Below are positions 1 to 10,548 of a DNA stretch of 64,000 bases, in pieces. Below the pieces are notes generated by a model. That model worked only from the letters and a program-made list of their open reading frames with translations, had not been told where the DNA came from and ran no database searches. How positions within the stretch are numbered: the stretch's first letter is position 1; the number at the start of each line of letters is the position of its first letter. Source of the DNA: Wurfbainia villosa (lineage: Eukaryota; Streptophyta; Magnoliopsida; Zingiberales; Zingiberaceae); the NCBI GenBank assembly GCA_025175895.1, contig CM045989.1:128477272-128541271 (forward strand), in the 5' to 3' direction. Position numbers and translations under genes: made by a program.

Positions 1-1113
1 ACTCTCCCAAGAGGTTCTCACCACCACTATCAGATCATAGTGTCATCCATATCTTGAATAATCATCTACAAAAGAGACGAAATATTCAAGATTACCTCTT
101 GCCTAGATAGTCATAGGACCACACAAATCAGAATGAACCATCTCTAACACATCTTTGGCTCTATACCCCTTGGCCTTTAAAAGGCCTCTTGGTCATCTTA
201 CCCTCCAAGCAAGATTCGTAGGTTGGGAGATCCTCCACCACTAATGAACCCAAAAGGTCCATCAACTATCAACCTTTGAATTCTGCTTAGGTTAATGTGA
301 CCAAGCCTAAGAAGCCAAAGATATGTTTGGTTCATATTCGAAGGTTCTTTTCTCTTATTGGAATTAGAAGATGAGTTATTAACTTCAATTTGCATCGTGG
401 GAGGTTTTGATTCAAATTTCCTATCAATGTACCTGAATAGATATTCTCCCTATTCATTTTTATAACAACTCTGTCATTAAAAGAAATAGAATATCCATCC
501 ATAATAATTTAGAAACTGAAACTAAATTCTTTCTAAATAAAGGTACATAAAGGGAATTTTCCAGAACCAAAGTTTTATTATTTTCAAGAGATAAATAAAA
601 CTTCTCCCACTACAATAGTCGCCACCATCATGGCATTGCCCAAGTAAATGGTAATCTCTCTTTTAGCTAGTCATCGGGTTTCCTGGAACCCCTACAAATT
701 GTTGCAGACATGATTAGCGGCTCCCGTATCTACTCACCAGGTGCCGGTAGATATCACCGCTAATCATGTTTCAATGACTAGTCCAAAAGATATACCTTTG
801 TTCTATTTTGAATTGGGACAGTCCTTCTTCCAATGTCCATCCTGCTTGCAAGTGAAGTACTTGCCTTTCGGCTTCTTCACTCTTCCCTGAGATCCTCCGA
901 CCATCTTTGCTTCACCTTGTTTCTTCTTCTTCTTGCCTTTCGGCTTAGAAGTAGAAACCCTTTTGAGCAATGATGGCTTGAGGACACTCTTTGAAGAGTG
1001 CATACTTGTACTCCTTAGCAGATAAGACAATATCTAGAATCTTTTCCAATCAATATTATTTGGATACAGTAAGTTTATTTCCTTTAGTCTCACAGTAAGT
1101 GGACTGAAAGTCA
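1..1113 (-). pseudogene. gag-pol remnant of element A (gag, protease, start of integrase)
   Basis: Decayed copia polyprotein read leftwards. The gag start lies near 1113, where the ATG seen in B is replaced by TTG through an inserted T. Most of gag is missing: sequence after the first 30 or so codons jumps at about 970-985 directly to the Lys-rich tail and the CCHC zinc knuckle (CKQDGHWKKDC, about 803-870). The protease region follows with the aspartate motif disrupted, then the integrase zinc domain (LRLGHIN ... CESC, about 180-335). At 41-51 the integrase core carries a second deletion, identical in position to one in element B, which places a stop in frame. Several further stops are present. 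Non-functional. Confidence 0.85.
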
Positions 1114-1159
1114 ATTTTGAAAGTCCTAAGAATCACATAGATCATTACTTTAGATTTCA

Positions 1160-2205
1160 AAAAATTATTGATTCCTCAAACAATAAAATTTCGAAATCAA
1201 CCAACACCTCAAAACACCGAGAATATCGCATGCCACGCAGTGTGGACGTATACGAATTCTTCATTTGTAAGAGGAGGTTTTACCCATTAATTTTATTATC
1301 TTGTCAACCTTACTTTTTGACAAATAAAATTAATAGTTGGTTCCTCTTTGGCCCTACAAATAAAAGCAGTGACTCCGATGGGGAGGATACTTTATATTTG
1401 CATCTAAGTGTGCACCATTACACGATACTAAGGGAATTATTTCGGATTATGTGCCTTACCGCTGTGGAAGTACACACGCTCCTAGATAATTTCCTATAAC
1501 CATTATTTGACCTAGTGATCCGCAAACAAACTCATCCGCAGGGAGGAAGGAACTCAGAGCTGATACGCAAGTTTGTTGCATCACACGTCAAATTGTAATG
1601 GAGGCCGCGGGAATTAATTAAAATATCCCTCTCCCACTTAGTAAATTGAAAATGAGGAATTTTTAAGCACACATTACATGCTTATTATTATTGTATATTT
1701 CAATAAAAATTATTGATTCCTCAAACAATAAAATTTCGAAATCAACCAACACCTCAAACACCGAGAATATCGCATGCCACGCTGTGTGGACGTATACGAA
1801 TTCTACATTTGTAAGAGGAGGTTTAACCCATTAATTTTATTATCTTGTCAACCTTACTTTTTGACAAATAAAATTAATAGTTGGTTTCTCTTCGGCCCTA
1901 CAAATAAAAGCACATTTTATTTGCATCTAAGTGTGCACCATTACACGGTACTAAGGGAATTATTTTGGATTATGTGCCTTACCGCTGTGGAAGTACACAC
2001 GCTCCTAGATAATTTCCTATAACCATTATTTGACCTAGTGATCCGCAAACAAACTCATCCACAGGGAGGAAGGCACTCAGAGCCGACACACAAGTTTGTT
2101 GCATCACACGTCAAATTGTAATGGAGGCCGCGGGAATTAATTAAAATGTCCCTCTCCCACTTAATAAATTGACAATGAGGAATTTTCAAGCACACACAAC
2201 ATGCA
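1160..2205 (-). repeat. Tandem duplication inside the leader of element A
   Basis: Two head-to-tail copies with a period of about 545 bp (for example GAATATCGCATGCCACG at 1221 and again at 1765). B, I and E have a single copy of this segment. The left copy keeps a 25-bp stretch near 1366-1392 that the right copy lacks. Each copy includes one leader stem-loop (1287-1333 and 1831-1877). The short ORFs over these positions are shadows. Confidence 0.85.
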
Positions 2206-2690
2206 TATAAAACAAATAAGCAATAAATATGGAAAAATCAGAATTTTTCCAACTATTATGGCATTGTTCTCCAATATGCGTCCCGTCGTGTCGCCACCTC
2301 ATCTGCTCCTCCTACGCCATGTACGAGCCAACCGGATATCCGAGCCGAGAATAAAACCTATTTTATTTTACAACCATCGATCCTATACTCCACGAGGGAG
2401 TGTACATGAAATCTAGATTGAAAGTAAAATAAAATAAAGAGTGGCTAAACAATGTTGTATTCAATTACAAAAATTAAATACTAATTTAGCCTCGTCAACC
2501 CCGAGGATTCAAATAATATACAATCACACACACATGCAATCACATACACACATATATAGCCTTAATAGTTGGATCTTATGTTTGCAACCAAAAAGTTAGC
2601 CTACGCACATCCTACTATTATCCGGCATACACAATATATGATAAGTGCGTGAAAGTAACCGAATCCAAAACACACAAAACCGGAAACCGT

Positions 2691-2703
2691 GACTCTCATA
2701 CCA
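2691..2703 (-). other. Primer-binding site of element A (degenerate)
   Basis: On the minus strand this reads TGGTATGAGAGTC, two mismatches from the initiator tRNA-Met type site TGGTATCAGAGCC found in B, E, H and I. It lies two bases inside the LTR end, as in the relatives. Confidence 0.75.
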
Positions 2704-3885
2704 TTTGTTGGCAATGTGCTATTCCTCGGAGGCTCATCGGCTGCCATGTCCCCGGATTAAAATTTTCACTAATGAAAAACTAATCCGGATGGGATGAGTT
2801 TCCTAAGCACAACCAATTCATCGTCGTGCCAACGACTCGAGCAATCGCTTGAACAAACTAGTTGTTCAAGCAACCAAACTCTTCTAGTCGATTAGCCACG
2901 GAAGAGACGATGGACGGATCGCCGGTTTTTGTGTTTCTTATTCGGGGTCCATGATTATACAAATACATACAAATGTAAACTAGTATAATCAACATATACT
3001 AACATAAAGAACATAAGCTAGCATATCAATAAGAACATGCAAAGAACAATAATAAAAGTTATAAAACTTTTATACCTCTTGATCTTCTATCGTATGCCCT
3101 AACCTCCTTGTAGACTTCGTGTGGGCAAAGATCCTCCACAAGTTGAAGCTTTCTAGATCTTCTTCAATCCAAAGAGTGAAGAACTCTCTTTCCCTTCTTG
3201 CTTGAGCCAACCACCAATCCACAAAGGATTGATCCCGCCGGCCTCAAGAATAGAGAGAACAAAATGGAAACAAAACTCATCTCTTATCTAGGACCAACCA
3301 TCAAGCTCCAAGCATGATGTTTGCTGCCAGTCCAAAGAGAACAAGAAGAGGATGAGAGGAATAGGTTGAGCGCCGACCAAGGTAGAGGGAAAAGATCTAG
3401 GAGCCGGCAACACCCTAGGAAGAAGAAGAAGATATCCTCTCCTATAGTTGCCGCCCACTTTCCCCTCCATAACCTAGCTGCCCAACCAAGGAAAGGAAAA
3501 CTCTAGGGTTTCTTGACGCCCACTAATGGAAGGGCAAACCCTAATTTCCCAAACCAACCTAATCCATAGAAAGAAGCGTGGCCAAACCAAGGAGGAAGGA
3601 GGAAGAAGGGTTGCCGCCCACCATCATGGACTAAACCCTAACCCTAGCCTCTTCCTATTTCTTGCCGCCCAACCATGGTGGAAGGAGGAGATCTAGAACC
3701 GGCGACCTTCCCTAGGAAGAAGAAGAACTCTTCCACAAGTTGCCGCCCACTCTCCTTTCCTCACCATGGCCGCCCAACCCATGGAGCCAAACCCTAATTA
3801 GGGTTTCTTGCTGCCCAAGCAAAGAGAGGCTAAACCCTAATTTCCATCATCCAAAAAACTTATTGCCGCCCAACCCATGCTCCCT

Positions 3886-3893
3886 TATATATA
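3886..3893 (-). promoter_or_regulatory. TATA box in LTR of element A
   Basis: TATATATA on the minus strand, just downstream in element sense of the 27-bp repeat array. The same arrangement is seen in every other LTR of the family. Confidence 0.55.
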
Positions 3894-3914
3894 GAGTTAG
3901 GTTTAGGCCTTGGT

Positions 3915-4080
3915 TTAATCTCCACCGTCGGTTCTAGGGTTTTAATCTCAACCGTCAGATCTAGAGATTTAATCTCAACCGTCGGTTCTAGGGTTTTAAT
4001 CCCAACCGTCGGATCTAGAGATTTAATCTCAACCGTCAGATCTAGGGATTTAATCCCAACCGTCGGATTTAGAGATTTGT
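3915..4080 (-). repeat. 27-bp minisatellite in U3 of LTR A, 6 units
   Basis: Six imperfect units of consensus CTCTAGATCCGACGGTTGAG plus ATTAAAT. The unit length is a multiple of three, so it stays open in several frames and produces spurious repeat-peptide ORFs on both strands; these are not genes. Confidence 0.85.
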
Positions 4081-5007
4081 TTTCCATCATTTGATCTAGA
4101 CTTCATGAGGTTTATATTAGGCTACGATAGGGACCATGAGGAGGAGTTGGATCTTGGCCACCCGATGGATCGGAACCACACAAACTTGATCCATCAATGA
4201 TGTTCCATTCCACTAGAGGATCATCATTGAACTACCTCACCAATCCCCATAAATTAATATGGGCTCCATATATTATTTCTACATCCATCTCCTCGTGTTT
4301 AAGACATCGAATGTACGTCAATTAATTGATTTACTGACCATCAATTAATTAACATCTAACTCCTCGAGTAGTACCACTCAACCTTATCATCATGTTGACT
4401 AAGTCAACCTGCAGGGTTTACATGATGAACCTTATGAGCTCCTCAAGGGGACATCATCAACCTAATACATAGGACACAGATTCCTCCTATAATCAACGGC
4501 ACACCATGTAAATAATATCATTTCCCAACTTACCGGGCATATTGATTTAATCCATAGAAATCTCACCCTCTGGTAAATCAAAGAAATAAATACTAAGTAC
4601 ATGTGCCCATTATTATATCGGGATTAAGAGCATGTACAACATAATATCCGAGGTCCGATTCAATTATGTAGTCAGCAACAAATTGAATCACCTCTATGTC
4701 GGTCCTACTCAATACACCTAAGTGTACTAGTGTAACATTATGTTCAAGACAAAACAATACCAAGCTACACTACAACCATGCCAATGGTTTGTCCAAAACC
4801 ATCTTGGCTGTGAGCCTTTATTTATACTCTACAAGGGACTGATAACATGATCTTCCGTGCCACACCCAAGTACCATATTATCTACAATATAAAGTATTAG
4901 ACAATTTTGCATAATCATAAAAATATGCAAACAATGATCATGTGATTCTTATTTCAAAATAAATATGTTCATACAAAAGAGCTAGGCTTTCAGTATACAT
5001 CCCAACA

Positions 5008-6733
5008 GCAAGAACTCTGGAAAAAACTCAACAGAAATAGAGAAAAAGAGCTCAAGCAGCCACCACCTCCACTTCCATCCCCAAGCCTTCTTCAACAGTA
5101 ATTAACCATTACTCATCCACTATTTCTTATTATAATTATCTTGATTCAATTTCACAAAGAGTGACTTATACTTCTATATCATAGGTTCCCTCTAAACTCC
5201 TCCAAGTCCCCATTATAAGCATCGTCGAACCCGACCAACCAACCCTTACCCTCCTTGCCATTGATCTAATTCCTCCTTTTGATACTTCAGAGCCCTCCTC
5301 TTCATATCCCCAAGAATAATTGCCCACTTATGATACACTTATCCATAGTCCACCTCCTGATCCCCCCAATGATCCTATTGAACTTTCCTCATCTCTTTCT
5401 CCCTCCTCTTCTACCGATGACATTCCACTAGCCTCCCTATTTCCCACTAGACTCCAAAAACATCCCTTATATCCCTCCAGTCCTATAATTCCGGAATTTC
5501 CAACCTCCTCTCCTCTAGACCTTCTGGTACAAGTTGTATCAGTCTCTTATCCTAGCCACCTCCTTTCTTCGCTTCATTTACTCCCCATATCTCCCCCTAT
5601 TCTAATTTCTCCTCCTGCACCTTCCTCATCTATCCCTCTTTCTAATACTCTTCCCCCCATATTAGATTTTGCATTACCACAGAATACACCCCTCTTCTCT
5701 TATTTTGTCATTCCCCTGATCTTACAAGAACTACAGTAAAACCTCCAAATAGTAAGTTTTCTCCATTTACTAACTGACTTAACTTGTAAAAATAATCTAT
5801 TTTATATTGCTTTTATTCCCTTTTTAGAGTAACTCCAAACTTCACACCATTGCCCAATGGTTTTTTGAATTCCAGAGCCACCAATTTAAACCTTCAACCT
5901 CTTATACATAGCCACCACAACCTCTCATGATGCCAGTTGCACCTTCAATTTTAACCAAGGATACCCAGACAAACCCTGATGAACTTTCAACCCTTTCTCT
6001 GGGAATACAAAGCAGCCCTCCTACTTCTCCTAGTCGGGAAGAAAAAGAAGCTGAGCACCAACAGAAACTGTAAGAATTACAATTTCAGATAGAAACTTTA
6101 ACTGTCGAGTGGGCTCAACTGATAGCAGATAAAAAAAAATTTACTCAGTACAGGCAGAACTTGCAAATAATCGAAGGGGAAAATTCTCTCAAAGATACTA
6201 ACATTAGATTACTATGAGAACACAATGAGCTATTAAAATGACAAACAACCTCCCAACACTCAGAAATTTATAAATTCATACAAAAGGAAAGAGGCTGGCA
6301 CTTCCAATAAGGCCAATGCTTTCAACCATTAGAAGATCTCATAGATGACTTCCTTGAACTAAAAAATAGGACTTCCAATAGCTTTGATGAATTTCACTGC
6401 CACTTTAAAATTTTGACAAAACACTTCCAAAATATATCCAATGAGGCTAAGGAGCAAACCCGAAAGGTTGCTCGAATCAATAGAGAGTTAATTGACATGC
6501 AAGAAACCAAAGTTGAATGATGGGTAGCCCAAGGAATAAAACTCCTAGCCCAAATCGCAAAGAAGTATAGAAGGTACTTTCAGAGGGGCTTTGAAGGTGC
6601 ATTACAAGCAGCCAATGAGAAGAATTTCTTCTTACCCGGTTTGCCCAACATTAAACTTAACATAGAAGAGGCCTACAAAAAATTCCCACCGGAGGATTTT
6701 AACACTGACTCAAATATCGACTCTGAGTCATAG
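5008..6733 (+). pseudogene. Decayed, probably spliced gene of unknown function, 5' part removed by element A
   Basis: I do not recognise the family. The frame from about 5186 to 5751 is Pro/Ser-rich (proline-rich runs around 5340-5700). A plausible intron follows (5752-5827), and exon 2 runs in the same frame to a natural TAG at 6731-6733. Exon 2 has no frameshift over about 300 codons, only about six in-frame stops, most of them TGA or TAA/TAG derivable from CGA, CAA or CAG by C-to-T change. The C-terminal part is rich in Glu, Lys, Gln and Leu, consistent with coiled coil (about 6030-6250 and 6400-6560), and ends in a conserved-looking FLPGLPNIKLNIEEAY segment and an acidic tail. The left end is cut by element A at 5007. 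A TE-encoded or viral structural-type protein is possible but unproven. Confidence 0.5.
5752..5827 (+). other. Putative phase-0 intron in the decayed gene
   Basis: Begins GTAAGT and ends in a T-rich tract with TTTTTAG; a CTAAC/CTGAC branch-like motif lies near 5770. Its removal joins two coding frames in phase 0. A second, weaker candidate intron lies at about 5098-5185 (GTAATT ... ATCATAG). Confidence 0.5.
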
Positions 6734-9042
6734 ATTTGTATCTAGTATTATCTTTAATGAAAAATTTTAACCTTTTGTAATGAACTTATCATATTGCATG
6801 AATGAATGCTCGACCTTCCTATAAATGTTTTCTATACTTAAATAACTTTGCAATAATCAGTCTACCCCATCATTTTTGTATCTGTGTTGTGTGTACTGCA
6901 TGCATGTTTACTTCCATAAAATTTCATATCAACTAATTTTGTAATAAAGACATGCTTCCAGATCTATACTATCAATATCCTGTTTTCAAACCTTACTACA
7001 ACTTATATATATCTTACAATAGAACTTGCACAAACTTACATATCTCCTGTCCACCTTATTCAACTTATCACCCCTAACTGCCCATCACTCAAGTTTTCTG
7101 TACTACCCTATTTGTAGTGAATATTTATTTTCATTTTACCATATAACTTCTACATTTGTGCTGCGGAAACCACGCATAATGTTTCCTACAAAGTTTCATA
7201 TTAACCTCCTGCAGTCGGTTGATTCACTATGTAAGATTTTTACTACTTTTTTTGTATGCTCCTATGTAATACATTATTTAATCCTGTCTTCTTTTTCATT
7301 CTATGGAATTACTCCTATCACAAGCTTCTAGCAATGCTCAACCACCTTCCTCTATAAATCCCCTTCAACTTTACCTTCGTGACCCCACACCTTCACTCCA
7401 ACCACCATTTATATGCCAAACCTCACAAAATTTTCTTTCTTCCGTCTCAACTCAGAACTTATCAGATTCCCTTTTAGCCAATATTAATCTTTTAGCATGA
7501 TATAAGGTAACATCTCACTTCTCCGGAATTAAGTCTAACTTCCTATGCCAAGCCACGCCATTGCCACTTGGGATACAGATCACCACTCGAGCAGACTTTA
7601 CTCCGACTTCTATAGACAACATTGCCTCCCTCCCATATGATTCATGACATAGAACCCAATATTAGCATCCTATACTTTGTATGTATATGAAATTCTTTCC
7701 TACTGACATAGAGTATACTCACCCTAGTATAGATCATATCCACCTTAAATGCTAGACTAACTGAAACAAACACAATCATAACATCAAAATTGATGCCATC
7801 CCTACATGATAAAGAGCAATAACATAGGGCAGTATGTAGCTGAAGTTTTCATAAAATAAGTAATAGCACTAAAGAACAATACTCTAAATGTAAAAAATGA
7901 ATTATGTGGGCAGCAAAAAAGTTAGAAGGAAAGAATTAAACGGAATAAAAACATGTCCAAGAAATGGCAGAAGTCAATTTCAAGCATATTTGGGATCAGA
8001 TCTAACTACTCCTTAGCTTCAGACCCATATTCAAGAATAATTTTGGATGCTCAACGATATCATCAAACTTTGCCAACACATCATATCCTAGGGAGAAATC
8101 CACCCAAGGAACAAATTCCAGTGATAAAATGTTCTACTAAATCAACCAGTGGAATAGAACATTTGAAACTATTCATTCTACTCCCATTTTAACACAAAAC
8201 CATCTGATCTTGATAACCTCTACAACATATACTAGAATCAGGAACTTCTAATAAATCTCCCAAGAAAATCTTAGAACTAAAATATCAAGCCCCAGTAATT
8301 ATCTCAATAGGAAAATAACCTCCACATAATGGGAACACTTTATCATGGCAAGTTATAATCCCAAAGAATAACCAAATACCAGCCTTATTGAATGATTGCC
8401 ATAATATTATAACAGAATATCAAGTCTAGTGAGTTATGACATCAATCATATGAACTCTGAGCAGTGAGTATTTATCACGCCCAAGGGTAGACTCTGTCTG
8501 GCCAACGGATGACACTCCCTTATGACAATTCCAATACATATCCAGATAGTTACAGCTAACATAGGACATATGGAAATACATGTCATCGATAGCAGAAGAC
8601 AACCACAATAAGAGATATAAACTCAACGATAAATGCATATCGGTATATCAGTCCACAAGTAAGCAAAATCCCACAATGAAACCATAAAGGAAATCACAAT
8701 CTCTATAAATAACCAACAATACTATCTCTAATAGAAACAAAGTCCATAATGAGATACATACGATATACGGAAAACAAGACCCTCGGAAAAATGATGGGAT
8801 GGGATCAAGTGGTGATGCTCCAAGTCTGTACCGAAGTCTTCTATCTGCCACCTAGACGACAAGAAATCCAGGGTCTGTGGTGGTGAGTATAAACTCAGGG
8901 GTAATATAAGGAATAGTGCATGAACAACATATATCCATGGAGATCAATGGAATACAGTGTAAAGATACAATAGGCATTCACCAATATGATCTTAATCAAT
9001 GCATATATCAACTGTCTAACCAAATATGAAGTAATGTACTAA
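6734..9042. other. Unassigned AT-rich sequence downstream of the decayed gene
   Basis: No recognisable domain on either strand. A 65-codon ATG ORF at 7303-7500 (plus) has ordinary composition and no recognisable motif, so I do not call it a gene. The stretch 8430-8900 is free of long ORFs. The region continues on the other side of element B at 27198, so 5008-9047 and 27193-28314 were contiguous before B inserted. Confidence 0.5.
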
Positions 9043-9974
9043 CATACTGTTAGGATGTATACTGAAAGCCTAGCTCTTTTGTATGAACATTTTTATTTTG
9101 AAATAAGAATCACATGATCATTGTTTGCACTTTATATTTATTATATGTGTGCATATTGTCTAATATTTTTCATTGTAGATAACATGGTGCTTGGTGTGGC
9201 ACAGAAGATCATGTTATCAGTCCCTTGTAGAATATAAGTAGAGGCTCACAACCAAGATGGGTTTGGACAAACCATTGGCATGGTTGTAGTGTAGCTCGGT
9301 ATTGTTTTGTCTTGAACATAGAGTTACACTAGTACACTTAGGTGTATTGAGCAGGACCGATATAGAGGTGATTCAATTTATTACTGACTACATAATTGAA
9401 TTGGACCTCGGATATTATGTTGTACATGCTCTTAATCCCGATATAATAATGGGCACATGTACTTAGTATTTATTTCTTTGATTTACAAAAGGGTGAGATT
9501 TAAATGGATTAAATCAATATGCCCGGTAAGTTGGGAAATGATATTATTTACATGGTGTGTCGTTGATTATAGGAGGAAACCGTGTCCTATATATTAGGTT
9601 GATGATGTCCCCTTGAGGAGCTCATAAGGTTCATCATGTAAATCCTACAGGTTGACTTAGTCAACATGATGATAAGGTTGAGTGGTACTACTCGAGGAGT
9701 TAGATGTTAATTAATTGATGGTCAGTAAATCAATTAATTGATGGACATTCGATATCTTAAACACGGGGAGATGGATGTACAAATAATATATGGAGCCCAT
9801 ATTATCATATTGGGGTTGGTGAGGTAATTCAATGGTGATCATCTAGTGGAATGGAACATCATTGATGGATCAAGTTTGTGTGGTTCCGATCCATCGGGTG
9901 GCCAAGATCCAACTCCTTCTCATGGTCCCTATTGTAGCCTATTAACACCTCATGAAGTCTAGATCCAATGATGG

Positions 9975-10150
9975 AAAACAAAACTCTAGATCCGATTGTG
10001 GAGATTAAATCTCTAGAACCGACGGTTAAGATTAAATCTCTAGATACGACAGTGGAGATTAAATCCCTAGATCCCACGGTTGAGATTAAATCTCTAGATC
10101 TGACGGTTGAGATTAAATCCCTAGAACCAATGGAGGAGATTAAACCAAGG
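9975..10150 (+). repeat. 27-bp minisatellite in 5' LTR of B, 6 units
   Basis: Six imperfect units of the family repeat (TCTAGATCCGACGGTTGAGA core). The partner LTR has seven. Confidence 0.85.
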
Positions 10151-10164
10151 CCTAAACCTAACTC

Positions 10165-10172
10165 TATATATA
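10165..10172 (+). promoter_or_regulatory. TATA box in 5' LTR of element B
   Basis: TATATATA about 15-20 bp after the last minisatellite unit; identical context to the TATA of the 3' LTR (26008-26015). Confidence 0.55.
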
Positions 10173-10548
10173 TGGGCTTAGGCTTGGGCGGCAAGGGATG
10201 GAAAAACCTAATTGTGATAAGGTGGCTTGGGCGGCAAGAAATAGGAGGAGGCTAGGGTTAGGGTTTGGTTCATGGTGTTGGGCGGCAACAAAGAGAAGGG
10301 AGCTTCTTCTTCTTCTTCCCAATGGTGGTCGGCACCCTTCTTCCTCCTTCCTCCTTGGTTTGGTCGGCACCCAAGCTTCTCCCCTTGATCTATGGCTTGT
10401 GGTGGATGAGATGAGGGTTGCTTCTCATGGGCGGCAACCAATTCTAGTTGGGATAGGAATAGGAGTGGGGCTAGGGTTAGGGTTTGGTTGTTGGTGTTGG
10501 GCGGCAACAAGGAGAGGAAGATTCTTCTTCATTTTCCTTTGATGGCCG

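Larger units (their letters stand above)
1..5007 (-). mobile_element. Ty1/copia LTR retrotransposon A (partial, 3' part outside window)
   Basis: Minus-strand element. In element sense it reads 5' LTR (5007 down to 2706), primer-binding site, leader, remnants of gag, protease and integrase, then runs off the window at base 1. The right end carries the terminal bases of the family LTR (TGTTGGGATGTATACTGAAAG on the minus strand) and abuts an unrelated sequence at 5008. The far LTR is not in the window, so a target-site duplication cannot be checked; if A is a simple insertion, GCAAG (5008-5012) should recur beyond its other LTR. It belongs to the same family as B, E, F and I, and is closest to B, with which it shares two coding deletions. 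Confidence 0.9.
2706..5007 (-). repeat. 5' LTR of element A
   Basis: About 2.3 kb with TG...CA ends. In element sense it begins TGTTGGGATGTATACTG at 5007 and ends CCAACA at 2706, directly before the primer-binding site. It contains six 27-bp minisatellite units (about 3915-4080), a TATA box next to them, several AAACCCTAA telo-boxes (3535-3845), and the family-wide block around 4100-5000 that also begins the LTRs of B, E, F and I. Confidence 0.9.
9048..10548 (+). repeat. 5' LTR of element B, first part
   Basis: Begins TGTTAGGATGTATACTG, carries the family block, six 27-bp minisatellite units (about 9975-10150), a TATA box, and telo-box-like CTAGGGTTAGGGTTTGG repeats (10253, 10470). It breaks off at 10548 where C was inserted; GGCCG 10544-10548 is C's duplication. 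Confidence 0.93.

Noticed and set aside
3860..4090. Repeat-peptide ORFs (SLDPTVEIK-type) on both strands, also at 9859-10255, 25675-26098 and 61710-62249
   Set aside because: They come from the 27-bp minisatellite, whose period is a multiple of three and so stays open in several frames. They sit in LTR U3 regions upstream of the TATA box.
7026..7500. Small ORFs of 101 and 65 codons right of the decayed gene
   Set aside because: AT-rich sequence with no motif; chance open frames cannot be excluded, so they are mentioned only in the description of the region.
10253..10275. Possible interstitial telomere tract (TTAGGGTTTAGGG-like)
   Set aside because: Only one or two units, repeated at the same place in each LTR copy; better read as telo-box promoter motifs than as telomeric DNA.
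10198..10542. Overlapping ORFs of about 100 codons in the LTRs of B (also 26007-26385, 53296-53727, 60193-60624)
   Set aside because: They overlap on opposite strands, show low-complexity composition, lie inside LTRs downstream of the TATA box, and have no recognisable domain. The E pair recurs only because the two LTRs are copies.
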